The notes beneath the pieces are model-generated. The model saw nothing but the letters and a program-made list of their open reading frames with translations. It was not told the origin of the DNA and made no database searches. Of a stretch of 64,000 bases of DNA, positions 8,879 to 17,489 are shown in pieces. Origin of the DNA: Methanocella_A sp049676595. GTDB lineage: Archaea > Halobacteriota > Methanocellia > Methanocellales > Methanocellaceae. Every line of letters starts with the position of its first letter. Position 1 is the stretch's first letter. A program made the position numbers and the translations under genes. The stretch is taken from contig NZ_CP187259.1 of the NCBI RefSeq assembly GCF_049676595.1, positions 62,001 through 126,000 on the forward strand, written 5' to 3'.

Positions 8879-9328
8879 GTGTATAAAAAAATCCTGATTC
8901 CCGTGGACGATTCGGAGCAGAGCTACAGCGCAGTCAGGACGGCAGGCCTGATCGGGGTGGCCGTAGGCGCGTCCTTGACCTTGCTGCACGTGCGCAGGCC
9001 GGCTCCGGAGGTCATCACGGATATGGTCACCAAGGACAGGCTCCTGGAGCTGCCGGGGATTGAAAGAGAGGAGGCGCTTTTCAGGCGGTGCGGCGAAATC
9101 CTGGGGGAATACGGGGTAAAAGCCGACACAAGGTCCGTTGTGAGCGAGAACGTGGCCGAGTCCATCATCGAAGAGTGCAGAACAGGGAACTACGATGCCA
9201 TAGTGATGGGGCACAGGGGCCGCAGGCAGCTGAAGCGGCTGCTGATGGGCAGCGTCGCCCACGGTGTGCTGATAGAGGCACCGTGCACTACCATCATGGT
9301 CCATCAGCCCGGAGAACGGGGAGGGTAA
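8879..9328 (+). CDS. Universal stress protein (UspA) family
   Basis: A 149-residue single Usp domain: the N-terminal beta strand ILIPVDDSEQSYSAV and a C-terminal nucleotide-binding loop GHRGRRQLKRLLMGSVAHGV with ATP-type GHRGxxxxxxxxxGS spacing, so ATP binding is likely. The GTG start follows the family N-terminus exactly (YKKILIP). The role in stress adaptation is inferred from the family only. Confidence 0.9.
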   Translation: MYKKILIPVDDSEQSYSAVRTAGLIGVAVGASLTLLHVRRPAPEVITDMVTKDRLLELPGIEREEALFRRCGEILGEYGVKADTRSVVSENVAESIIEECRTGNYDAIVMGHRGRRQLKRLLMGSVAHGVLIEAPCTTIMVHQPGERGG

Positions 9329-9377
9329 ACAGGAAGGCAGGCAGGCAGGCAGGCTCGTAAGAGGCAGTGGTGCAGGT

Positions 9378-9866
9378 ATGAAAGAGAGGACGTTTGTGGG
9401 GAAGGTGCTTTTCAGGCGGGAGAGCCTGATGCTGGATGTGCTGCACCGCTATCGATCTTCCCGGATGCTGCTGTTTATGGCCTCGATCATCGTCGCTGGC
9501 TGCGCGCTGGTCATCGCCCTTTCTCAGATCACTTTTCTGCTCCCCGGGTACCTGCAGCAGAGCTATCTTTACCTGCTGCTGGTCGCAGGCCTGGCCGGGA
9601 TTTTTCTCGTATCGGCGCTGGCGGTGACCCTGGGGGAGCGGGGGACGACCGTCATCACGGACGCCGGCATACTGTACGGCGGCATGTTTCAGAGGTGGCC
9701 GGAAATCAGGTGCTGCGAGATGCGCAAAACCCGGCGGGGCCTGATCGTCTGGGTACGCACCAGAAGGCGCATCCGCATGTACTTCCGGGGCAGGGACTCG
9801 GAGATCGTGGAGAAGCTCTTCAGGTCCTTCTGCCGCAAAGACGCGTTCGAGTACGAGTGCGGGTAG
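9378..9866 (+). CDS. Hypothetical two-helix membrane protein
   Basis: A 162-residue protein with two transmembrane helices (about 31-55 and 64-85) and a C-terminal beta-rich, very basic domain (KTRRGLIVWVRTRRRIRMYF). The layout resembles small bacterial-PH-like or DUF5673-like membrane proteins, but no family can be assigned with confidence. It starts 49 bp after the uspA-like gene on the same strand. Confidence 0.6.
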   Translation: MKERTFVGKVLFRRESLMLDVLHRYRSSRMLLFMASIIVAGCALVIALSQITFLLPGYLQQSYLYLLLVAGLAGIFLVSALAVTLGERGTTVITDAGILYGGMFQRWPEIRCCEMRKTRRGLIVWVRTRRRIRMYFRGRDSEIVEKLFRSFCRKDAFEYECG

Positions 9867-9970
9867 CTCCAGACCATAATCCATAAGGCCATCCTTTTCT
9901 AATAATTGTCCCGGAGAGGATTCCCATATCTGCGTCGACCCGGGGCGCTTTCAGCCCTGATAATCCCCTG

Positions 9971-10858
9971 GTGGCCGGGGCCTGTAAGTCCAGGAAGCCG
10001 CCGCATATCGTAACTCTGCTGTTACTTCCGCTTATGATCGTCATCGCGTTCTCGGTGATCGGCGGCCTGATCTTTAAGGCCGTGATGCCGGAGAGCCTGG
10101 CAGGCTCCTCGCTGGTCATGGCGTTCGTGGCCCAGAACCTGGACTACATCGTGCCGTTCGGGCTGATGATCGCCGCGCTGGCAGCGTGGGTGCTGCTCCG
10201 GGAGAAGAGGCCGCTGTCGACTCTGGGCTTTAGTCGAAAAGGAGCCGCCGGGAAGTACCTGACAGGCATGGCGGGTGGTATAGCCCTGTACCTGTTCTGT
10301 ATGGCATTACTGGTAGCGGTCGGCGCTGTCCGGATAGAGCAGGCTCTGGCCATTGAGCCGATCTCGGCTCTTCTGGTGCTTTCAGGCCTGGCGGGCTTCG
10401 TCGTCCAGGGAGCAGCCGAGGAGGTCCTGTTCAGGGGCTGGCAGCTGCCGGCGATAGCCGCAAAGTACGGAGTGCCGGTGGCGATTGGCCTGTCTGCCCT
10501 GACCTTCACCGCGCTGCACCTGATCGCCGACGTCGACAGCCTGCTGGTCTTCCCGTTCCTGTTCGCGTTCGCCATACTCCTTTCGCTGTATGCCCTGTAC
10601 GACAGGTGCATCTGGGGGGTCTGTGGTTTCCACGCGGCCTGGAACTGGATGGATACTAACCCCTTCGGCATCGCCGGCGAGGGGGCGACGTTCAGCACCT
10701 CCCTGTTCAGCTACATGATTACCGGCGACCTGTACTACTTCGTCAACATCGCGGCGGTCATCGCAGGTATAGGCGTTCTGCTGGCCCTGTTTGCCATCAG
10801 GGGCAGGAAGGCCGGTAAGGGAGCCTTACCGGGCGAAAGGGTTAAAGAGAGCGCGTGA
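9971..10858 (+). CDS. CPBP family intramembrane metalloprotease
   Basis: A 295-residue multi-pass protein (about eight helices). The CPBP (CAAX prenyl protease-like) motifs are present: EEVLFRGW (glutamates at residues 150-151), FTALHLI with its histidine, and FHAAWNW near residue 219. The family includes prenyl-protein proteases and bacteriocin self-immunity proteins; the substrate is unknown. The GTG at 9971 is the assumed start; the first membrane helix begins about residue 15. Confidence 0.85.
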   Translation: MAGACKSRKPPHIVTLLLLPLMIVIAFSVIGGLIFKAVMPESLAGSSLVMAFVAQNLDYIVPFGLMIAALAAWVLLREKRPLSTLGFSRKGAAGKYLTGMAGGIALYLFCMALLVAVGAVRIEQALAIEPISALLVLSGLAGFVVQGAAEEVLFRGWQLPAIAAKYGVPVAIGLSALTFTALHLIADVDSLLVFPFLFAFAILLSLYALYDRCIWGVCGFHAAWNWMDTNPFGIAGEGATFSTSLFSYMITGDLYYFVNIAAVIAGIGVLLALFAIRGRKAGKGALPGERVKESA

Positions 10859-10873
10859 GACAGACAGGGTAGT

Positions 10874-11452
10874 ATGTTCCAGTGTAGAATCGACGGCGAA
10901 ACCGAACTCCGCTTACTCGAAGCCAGTGATGTGCACGAGATCTTCGAGCTCATCGACAGCAGCCGGGAACATCTCCGGCCCTGGCTGCCCTGGGTGGACG
11001 TGACCGTTACCCCGGAGGATACTGCAACTTTTATCCGCCGATCGCTGGAGCAGCACGAGAAGGACGAGGCGATCATTCTGGGCCTGCTCTACCGGGGAAA
11101 GATCGCGGGAGTGGTCTCGCTGGTCACCATCGACTGGGAGAACGAGAAGGCGGAGATCGGGTACTGGATCGGCACACGGTACAGGGGAAGGGGACTGATG
11201 ACCAGGGCGTGCAGTACCCTGGTGACGACAGCCTTCGAAGACCTCGGACTGCACCGGGTGGAAATCCGGGTCGTGACGGAGAACGACCGCAGCCGCGCGA
11301 TCCCCGAGAGGCTGGGCTTTACCCGGGAAGGAGTCCTGCGCCAGGCGGCCCTGCTCTACGATCGCTACCGCGACTTAGAGATCTACTCGATGCTGAAGGA
11401 CGAGTGGCCGGCAACCCGCCCTGCCGAGCCGCAAAGTCCGAGAGACCCATGA
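10874..11452 (+). CDS. RimJ/RimL-type GNAT acetyltransferase
   Basis: A 192-residue GNAT-fold protein like the ribosomal-protein and aminoglycoside N-acetyltransferase relatives. It opens with LRLLEASDVHEIFELI, carries the acetyl-CoA loop GYWIGTRYRGRGLMTRA (RGRG pyrophosphate-binding pattern), and ends with HRVEIRVVTENDRSRAIPERLGF. In this subfamily N-R-x-S is usual at that point, and NDRSRAI fits. It follows the CPBP gene by 15 bp. Substrate unknown. Confidence 0.85.
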   Translation: MFQCRIDGETELRLLEASDVHEIFELIDSSREHLRPWLPWVDVTVTPEDTATFIRRSLEQHEKDEAIILGLLYRGKIAGVVSLVTIDWENEKAEIGYWIGTRYRGRGLMTRACSTLVTTAFEDLGLHRVEIRVVTENDRSRAIPERLGFTREGVLRQAALLYDRYRDLEIYSMLKDEWPATRPAEPQSPRDP

Positions 11453-11541
11453 AAAAGGGGCCTGCCCCGTATTTTCCGGCCCGGAAAGAACGGACAACCT
11501 AGTTATGCGCCCACGACGTCGATCTCAGGGGAGATCGTGGT

Positions 11542-11700
11542 ATGGGCATCGAGAAAAAGGTCGACGTAGAGCACGAGGATGTCGAGGAGCACAAGCCGCT
11601 CACGAACGCTGAGAAGGCGGAAGGGAAGAGATACGAGGAAGCGAAGGAAAAGCGGGAGATCATCGCCGGCTACCGCACGAAGATCGATAAGGGCAAATGA
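11542..11700 (+). CDS. Small highly charged hypothetical protein
   Basis: A 52-residue open frame (start MGIEKKVDVE, end IDKGK) dominated by Glu, Lys and Asp, probably helical and soluble. It has ATG and TGA codons and codon use like its neighbours. It sits alone between two larger genes on the same strand. No family recognised; moderate confidence that it is expressed. Confidence 0.45.
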   Translation: MGIEKKVDVEHEDVEEHKPLTNAEKAEGKRYEEAKEKREIIAGYRTKIDKGK

Positions 11701-11756
11701 GAAAGCAGCCAGACAAAGGACAAGTTTATTAGAGATGACTTCAATGTGCGTGTCCG

Positions 11757-12920
11757 ATGAGTTCGGCAGTCCGACGGGCGCTTCTAGTCATTGTCATACT
11801 TCTTTTACCGCTGGCTGCGGCCGGCGTCTCCGGTTGCGTATCGGTGCCGGGGCTTCAGACAGCAGGACCAACGTCTACTGCGGAGCCAGGTTCGACGCCA
11901 GCTCCGACACATAAACCGGCGCCGACAGCTCCGGACTTCATACCTATGGAGAAGCCGGTGACCCCGGTTCCGACGGCCACCCCGGAGCCATCGCCCGAGG
12001 TGATCTTCAACCCCACCTACCGGTGGGAGTACAAGAACGTCCGGTGGGCCTTCACGATGGTAGTACCCCAGGACGCTTACCGCTATTTCAGGGAGAAGCC
12101 CCGGACGCCGGGCATGAGCTACGCGGACTACGCGCTGGCCGACGAGGACCGGGAAACGCTGCGGGACGTGGCGGAGAGGATCAGGAGCGGGGGCGAGAGC
12201 CAGGGCTACTCGGACTACGATAACGCCATGAACGTGCTCACCTTCGTGCAGTCGCTGCCCTACGCCAGGGACGCCGACTCCCGGGGAATTGCGGAGTACC
12301 CGAGGTACCCTGTGGAGACGCTGAAAGACGGGCAGGGCGACTGCGAGGACAAGACCATCCTGGCCGCCGCGCTGCTCCAGAGCATGGGCATGGACGTGGT
12401 CATCCTCATGCTGCCGGACCACTCGGCCGTCGGCATCAGCGTCCCGGGGGCAGACGGGACCAGCTACGAGCACAACGGCAAGCGCTATTATTACTGCGAG
12501 ACTTCTTCAGGCGACTGGAAAATCGGAGAGCAGCCGGACGAGCTGCGCGGCCTCACCGCCAGGGTGGTCCCCCTGGAGAGGTCGCCGATCCTGGGCTTGC
12601 ACGTGACCGCCACTTCGGTTAAAGCCGACAGTGACAACGTCTACTTCAAGACTCAGTACAGAGTCGAAAACGCCGGCCCCGGGACTGCTACCGGCCTGGT
12701 GCTGCGCTTCAGGGTCCTGGCCCCCGACCAGGGAGAAACCAGCATCTGGCCTCCCGAGCGGACAGTAGAGCTGCATAGTATCGCAGAGGGCGAGACAGTC
12801 AACGGAGAGCTGACGATCACCGTGCCCCAGGGCGAGCTCGGCCAGATCGAGTGCCTGCTGTCCGGGGATAACATCGAGACCAAGAAGGTCAGGACCGACG
12901 TCTTCAGGGCGGTCATGTGA
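11757..12920 (+). CDS. Transglutaminase-like lipoprotein
   Basis: A 387-residue exported protein. A signal peptide ends at a lipobox-like VSGC (cysteine at residue 27), followed by a Pro/Thr/Ala-rich linker (28-80). The middle contains a transglutaminase/cysteine-protease-like core with DGQGDCEDKTILAAALL (catalytic Cys region near 200) and DHSAVGI (His near 222), followed by a beta-sandwich C-terminus with CARDB-like features. It probably acts at the cell surface; substrate unknown. Confidence 0.8.
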   Translation: MSSAVRRALLVIVILLLPLAAAGVSGCVSVPGLQTAGPTSTAEPGSTPAPTHKPAPTAPDFIPMEKPVTPVPTATPEPSPEVIFNPTYRWEYKNVRWAFTMVVPQDAYRYFREKPRTPGMSYADYALADEDRETLRDVAERIRSGGESQGYSDYDNAMNVLTFVQSLPYARDADSRGIAEYPRYPVETLKDGQGDCEDKTILAAALLQSMGMDVVILMLPDHSAVGISVPGADGTSYEHNGKRYYYCETSSGDWKIGEQPDELRGLTARVVPLERSPILGLHVTATSVKADSDNVYFKTQYRVENAGPGTATGLVLRFRVLAPDQGETSIWPPERTVELHSIAEGETVNGELTITVPQGELGQIECLLSGDNIETKKVRTDVFRAVM

Positions 12921-12970
12921 AGCTGAGAGCCTGCCGGCCATGTCGATCTAAAAGCCTGTGAATGTGGACT

Positions 12971-12988
12971 AACGCTGCGCTGTGCTGG
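12971..12988. repeat. Solitary family A half-end
   Basis: AACGCTGCGCTGTGCTGG matches the terminal sequence of the three family A elements with one mismatch, but no second arm follows. It looks like a relic or a solo end, just before the ferritin promoter. Confidence 0.5.
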
Positions 12989-13009
12989 CCCGTGGACCTC
13001 ACAGGAATA

Positions 13010-13018
13010 TTATATAAA
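13010..13018 (+). promoter_or_regulatory. TATA box of the EncFtn-like gene
   Basis: TTATATAAA lies 35-43 bp before the ATG at 13053. A strong GGTGAGGAG ribosome-binding site occupies 13039-13047. Confidence 0.55.
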
Positions 13019-13052
13019 CAATGTGATAGTAATTTCCCGGTGAGGAGAAAGA

Positions 13053-13367
13053 ATGCCAGAGTTCAGCCATAATTTTTCGGGCATGAAAGCCAGCCGGAAG
13101 CTGACAGACGAAGAGCTCAAGAGGGCTATCCGCTTCGACATCGCCGCGGAGTACGAGGCGGTGCAGCTGTACCTGCAGCTCGCGGAGTCCACTGACAATA
13201 AGCTGGCCATCGCCGTTTTACAGGACATCGCTGAGGAAGAGCTGGTCCACGCCGGGGAATTCCTGCGCCTGCTCAAGGAGCTGGCCCCGGACGAGGAAGC
13301 GCATTACGACGAGGGCGCTGAAGAGGTTGAAGAGATGATCAAGAAGCTCAAGGGAAAGAAAAAGTAG
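13053..13367 (+). CDS. Encapsulated-ferritin-like (EncFtn) protein, stand-alone
   Basis: A 104-residue two-helix ferritin-like protein. The pattern AAEYEAVQLYLQLAE (Glu33) followed by DIAEEELVHAGEF (Glu63, His66) matches the ferroxidase ligands of encapsulated ferritins, which assemble as decamers and oxidise Fe(II). The C-terminus is only acidic/basic helix (EEMIKKLKGKKK) with no encapsulin cargo peptide such as GSLR, and no encapsulin gene lies nearby. It probably works free in the cytoplasm. A TATA box and strong ribosome-binding site precede it. Confidence 0.82.
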   Translation: MPEFSHNFSGMKASRKLTDEELKRAIRFDIAAEYEAVQLYLQLAESTDNKLAIAVLQDIAEEELVHAGEFLRLLKELAPDEEAHYDEGAEEVEEMIKKLKGKKK

Positions 13368-13398
13368 ATACCGGGTACTACTCCTGAGGACGGGGTGC

Positions 13399-13887
13399 CT
13401 AATCCCGCAGCCCGTGAGGAGTGTGGGCCTTTCCAGTTTTATCGACGCCCTGCGCCCAGCCGCTCTTTACTCCGTGCCGGCAGTCGAACTGCTCGATGTA
13501 AGGCTTGATGTCCAGCAGCGGAGTCCCGTCGAGCACGTCGATGCCGGTTACTTCGAGCACGTTGCCGTTCACGCCCTGCAGCTCCACCACTGAGAACCCG
13601 ATCGGGTTAGGCCGGCGGAAGTGTCGGATGGAAAAGATACCTCGCTCCTGGCTGTTATCGAGAAAAGGTTTCTGCAGCAGGGAATAGCCCTTGACCTTGT
13701 GGAAGTAGTAAATGAGGATAAGGTGGGAGAAGCCTTCGAGATCTTTGAGGCCGGGGGCGTACTCGGGCAGGACTTCGACCGTCCCGGGGGCTGTGCTGAA
13801 CACAGGCTGTATGGGCGTATGATCCGGGTCCGTGAAGGGCGTGTGAATGTAGCCGAGGACTTTAAAGGTCACCTCATTGTCTATCAT
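13399..13887 (-). CDS. trmO: tRNA (t6A37) N6-methyltransferase TrmO
   Basis: A 162-residue TsaA/YaeB-type beta-barrel SAM-dependent enzyme that methylates threonylcarbamoyladenosine at tRNA position 37. Signature segments are GYIHTPF at the N-terminus, LEGFSHLILIYYFHK, and HFRRPNPIGFSVVEL. The core alone is present, as in many archaeal versions without the bacterial C-terminal domain. Confidence 0.88.
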   Translation of the reverse strand: MIDNEVTFKVLGYIHTPFTDPDHTPIQPVFSTAPGTVEVLPEYAPGLKDLEGFSHLILIYYFHKVKGYSLLQKPFLDNSQERGIFSIRHFRRPNPIGFSVVELQGVNGNVLEVTGIDVLDGTPLLDIKPYIEQFDCRHGVKSGWAQGVDKTGKAHTPHGLRD

Positions 13888-13997
13888 AGCTGAAGATCGG
13901 TAAGCCTATAAGATATAAGTAGCGTGACTCGCTCTCCGACAGCCCGCCGGGATATGGTCCGCAAGCATTTTGGCGAAGCCCGGACAATGCATATTTT

Positions 13998-14468
13998 ATG
14001 GCTGGCCAGGAGTTCGAGGCAACGCTGATCAAGGACGAGGAGAGCGGCGGAGTAGGCATCAGAATACCCTTTGACGTGCAGCAGGCGTTCGGAAAAAAGG
14101 GCCAGGTGAAAGTGCGCTGCACCATCGACGGAATGCCCTACCGGGGGTCTATCCACCCATACGGCGGCGTCTATTACATGGGTGTAATAAAGAAGATCAG
14201 GGAGGCCATAGACAAAGGGCCGGGCGATCTTGTGAATGTCACCATGGAGGTCGACGATGAACCGAGGGTTGTCGAAGTGCCGGAGGATCTGGCGCAGGCT
14301 CTGACTGGCAACGAGAAGGCGAGAGCGGCCTTCGAGAAGCTGTCGTACTCCCATAAGAGGGAGTACGTCGAGTGGATAGCTGAGGGGAAGAAAGAGGAGA
14401 CCAGAGCCCGCCGCATAGCGAACACGGTTGAGGAGCTGAGCGGCAGCGGTGCTAAGAAGCCTCGATGA
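13998..14468 (+). CDS. DUF1905/YdeI-OmpD-associated domain protein
   Basis: A 156-residue protein with an N-terminal DUF1905 beta barrel (about 5-85: GIRIPFDVQQAFGKKG, PYRGSIHPYGG) and a C-terminal YdeI/OmpD-associated segment (about 88-150: LAQALTGNEKARAAFEKLSYSHKREYVEWI). The function is unclear; in bacteria the family is named after a bacteriocin-protection phenotype. Its 3' end overlaps the convergent kinase gene by 17 bp. Confidence 0.85.
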   Translation: MAGQEFEATLIKDEESGGVGIRIPFDVQQAFGKKGQVKVRCTIDGMPYRGSIHPYGGVYYMGVIKKIREAIDKGPGDLVNVTMEVDDEPRVVEVPEDLAQALTGNEKARAAFEKLSYSHKREYVEWIAEGKKEETRARRIANTVEELSGSGAKKPR

Positions 14469-16353
14469 GCGGCAGCGTGACCACGAACCTGGCCCCTTTT
14501 GTATAGTCGCCCGGTACCCGGTCTTCCACCTCGAGCCGGCCGCCGAAGTCCTCGACCAGTATTTTGGAGAGGCATAAGCCGAATCCGCTGCCGCTGGCTC
14601 TCTTGCAGTCAAGGGCTAGCCGGTCGAACAGTTTGCCCTTCATCTCGTCAGCGATGCCATGCCCGTTGTCTTCGACGGTCACTCTGCAGCAATCCAGGCC
14701 CTCGGCCTTAATCTTAGCCATCGTTACCTCGATGCAGACAGGCCCGTCTGTGTGCTTGACGGCGTTGCCGACGAGGTTGTCGAACACTTCCCCGAGCAGC
14801 TCGTTGGCCATGACAGTGCAGTTTTCCCCGGTGCGCAGGCTGACCCTGACGTCTCTCCCGGCGATGCCGGAGTACCGGGAGGCCAGGCCGGCGAGCACCC
14901 GGCCCACGTCCACCGGCTCGTGCTGGTATGCCCCGGCTTTCTCCTGCTGCAGCTTCCGTATGTTGTAGATGATGCGGGAATTGTGGGTCAGGGCCTCGAT
15001 CGGCTTCGATATGAGGAACAGATCGTCCTTCCGGAGCTGTCCGTCCTGCCGGATTTTCTCTTCGGCGAGCTCCAGGAAACCCATGGCGATCTGGTTCATG
15101 TTGTTGACGTCGTGGCCCATCAGATCAACGTACAGGTCGGTCTGTTTTTTAGCGCAGACCAGCTGATCCTCGAACGCCTTCCGCTCCGTGACGTCGTCCA
15201 GGATAACAACGATGTGGCTGACAAGGCCTTCCGAGCCGCGGGTTGGGAACACTTTTAAGCGGAAGTAGGCCGGGGCTTTCCCGGCTCTTTCAACCCGCAG
15301 CCCGTCCACTGTGGCAGTATCGATCCCGGCAGCCTGTGCCGCAAGTGAGGGTAAGGCTACGCCCGCCTCCGGCAGCGCCTGCAGGATGCCGAGCTTGCCG
15401 GTCACCTCCGGGCGGCGCAGGCCGCAGATCTCCAGGAAGCGATCGTTTGCCGTCACGATGGTGCCGGCTGTGTCGCACATGCAGATGGCCAGCGGCGACT
15501 GCTCGACGAGGTCGGACATGAGCAGGGTGACGTCGTCCAGCTTCCTGGACACCTCCTCCACGGTGACGACCTTGATGTTGCCCAGCGAGTAGGCCAGCAA
15601 GGCCAGCCCGGTAAAGTTGATCATGAGGGCGTACCCGAGGCTGGCCAGGTCGAAGGCGGCGAGGAGGCGCAGGCCGTCCATCAGCATGAGGACATCGGCG
15701 ACCGTGCTGAACATGTACGTGATCATGATGATGGAGAGGAGGTATCGCAGCTTGCCCGGCAGGTGGGTGAGAATCAGCATCGACGTCAGCGCCAGCACTG
15801 CAATGTCAAAGATGACCGAGCCAGTGTAGTTCAAGGTGCTGAACAGGTCAGCGCCGGCCCTGCCGAAGCCGACCGTGGCAACGACGAGCACAGTCAGCCC
15901 CGAGACCGCGCTGAGGAAAAGGATTGCTGCCTTGGTATAAGGCTCCCTTTTAAAGTCGCTGGCTTTTGATGCAGCCAGTAAGGACAGAAGCATGGGCACG
16001 TAGGTCAGAAGGGTCAGGAACTTGGCGAAGTCCAGTAGCCAGGGCAGGCCTGGAAGCTCCGGGGCCAGGTACCAGAAGAACACCGAAACCAGGCCCAGCA
16101 AAAAGACGATTGCCTGCCCCGCGAAGAGGATTTTCAGCACCCGGTCCCGGCTCGAGAGGTACTGAAGGATAGCGAGCGGCAGGCAGAGCACGACGAGAGA
16201 TACCACCGACACGACGGTGATAATCGAAATGATGCTGCCTGTCCCCAGGTAGGCGAGAGCGATGATGATACCCACGAGGATGACGAACTGGACGGCTAAC
16301 ATCACCATCAAAAACAGGTTATAGCCCTTCGCCAGCTGAACCCCATGGTTCAT
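14452..16353 (-). CDS. Multi-pass membrane PAS histidine kinase
   Basis: A 633-residue sensor kinase from the ATG at 16353. Eight or nine transmembrane helices occupy the first 250 residues, followed by a PAS domain (about 275-395), an H-box LMGHDVNNMNQIAMGF, and a HATPase_c domain with an N-box in DNLVGNAVKHTD and a G-box DNGHGI and SGFGLCLSK. The H-box variant (HDVNN) is common in methanogen kinases. A GTG at 16437 would add 28 residues and overlap the upstream gene, so it is less likely. Confidence 0.85.
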   Translation of the reverse strand: MNHGVQLAKGYNLFLMVMLAVQFVILVGIIIALAYLGTGSIISIITVVSVVSLVVLCLPLAILQYLSSRDRVLKILFAGQAIVFLLGLVSVFFWYLAPELPGLPWLLDFAKFLTLLTYVPMLLSLLAASKASDFKREPYTKAAILFLSAVSGLTVLVVATVGFGRAGADLFSTLNYTGSVIFDIAVLALTSMLILTHLPGKLRYLLSIIMITYMFSTVADVLMLMDGLRLLAAFDLASLGYALMINFTGLALLAYSLGNIKVVTVEEVSRKLDDVTLLMSDLVEQSPLAICMCDTAGTIVTANDRFLEICGLRRPEVTGKLGILQALPEAGVALPSLAAQAAGIDTATVDGLRVERAGKAPAYFRLKVFPTRGSEGLVSHIVVILDDVTERKAFEDQLVCAKKQTDLYVDLMGHDVNNMNQIAMGFLELAEEKIRQDGQLRKDDLFLISKPIEALTHNSRIIYNIRKLQQEKAGAYQHEPVDVGRVLAGLASRYSGIAGRDVRVSLRTGENCTVMANELLGEVFDNLVGNAVKHTDGPVCIEVTMAKIKAEGLDCCRVTVEDNGHGIADEMKGKLFDRLALDCKRASGSGFGLCLSKILVEDFGGRLEVEDRVPGDYTKGARFVVTLPLIEAS

Positions 16354-16418
16354 GTGTTGTAGTTTTGTTAATATTTGCACATAAGGGTTTGCTGCCCGTC
16401 CCGGGTAAGCTTCGCGAC

Positions 16419-17264
16419 TCAGGTCAGGAGATTGCACTCCTTTTTGAGCATCTCTTTAACGTACGGCATGATTCGCCCGTTGACGTGGATCTCGTCAGCC
16501 ACAAACTCGTCCCTGACAAAGCCCTGCTTATCCGCCACTACCGGATAGATGTCCAGGTACTTGTACTGGTGAGCCAGGCAGTACGCCTTCAGCTTTTGGT
16601 TAAAGCGGCGGTTGATGTAGCTGCGCATTTCGGGAGAAGCCTGGTAATGGTAGTTGCTTTTAAAGCTGTTCACCACCTCTTCCCTGATCTTCTTCGTAGC
16701 GTACGGCGGGTAGCGGACGACATCCCGGGCGGCGGGAAGCACGCCGTAGACCAGGAAGTTGACTCCCCGGGCTCTCAGCTCGCTGAGGACCTGGCCGTAG
16801 TTTTCGATCGTCGTATCCATCAGCTTATCCATGGATACTTTACCGTTGTTTTTCATGTACTGGTTATAGAAGTGCACCCTGCAGTCGATCTCCCCGAAGG
16901 TGAGAATGACGTAGTCTTTCTTACGGTCGATCTTCTCTACCGCCTTGAGCAGCTTCCGGTACGACTGGATAGTGCTGTTGCGGTTGACGAGATTGTACGC
17001 TGTCGCAGGCCCGATATTTCTGATGATGAAAGACCTCTGGTTTTTAAAGGCCCAGGAATGGCTGTCACCGATGACGTAGATCAACGGCGCTTTAAATAGT
17101 ATGGAGTATGCGTAAGAGTATACCTGGTACAGTATTCTCATGACCATGTCCACATATATGGCAAGCGTGTACTTAAGCAGGAAAATGATGCCCCGTTCCC
17201 CGATTATTTCTGATACAAGCCAGTAATAACGATTGGCGTATATGCGAATCAAACCCCGAAACAA
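16419..17264 (-). CDS. SGNH/GDSL-type hydrolase-like protein
   Basis: A 281-residue protein with a hydrophobic N-terminal stretch (about 25-60, probably membrane-anchoring) and an SGNH-like domain: YVIGDSHSW with the candidate nucleophile Ser, LTFGEIDCR, a central Asn-containing loop, and DEIHVN carrying the Asp-x-x-His pair. It is probably an esterase or acyltransferase acting on surface polysaccharide. It is divergent from a flippase gene, which fits a cell-surface glycan role (inference). Confidence 0.7.
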   Translation of the reverse strand: MFRGLIRIYANRYYWLVSEIIGERGIIFLLKYTLAIYVDMVMRILYQVYSYAYSILFKAPLIYVIGDSHSWAFKNQRSFIIRNIGPATAYNLVNRNSTIQSYRKLLKAVEKIDRKKDYVILTFGEIDCRVHFYNQYMKNNGKVSMDKLMDTTIENYGQVLSELRARGVNFLVYGVLPAARDVVRYPPYATKKIREEVVNSFKSNYHYQASPEMRSYINRRFNQKLKAYCLAHQYKYLDIYPVVADKQGFVRDEFVADEIHVNGRIMPYVKEMLKKECNLLT

Positions 17265-17489
17265 ATTTATTCTAATCGTATTAATAATTTGTTATTTAAT
17301 ATTTTGGTGGTAGGCCACTTTATGCGTAGCCGAGGACCGACTAAGCCATAGACGGGATAGTTGCCGGACGGCAAATTATATGAGCTGCAGGATTAACCTA
17401 CCCTGAGGCAGTACGTCTGGCCACTGGCCTTGAACCCCTTGTGTTAGTATTATATAATTAGTCATATATTATATTTGTTGATACATAGC

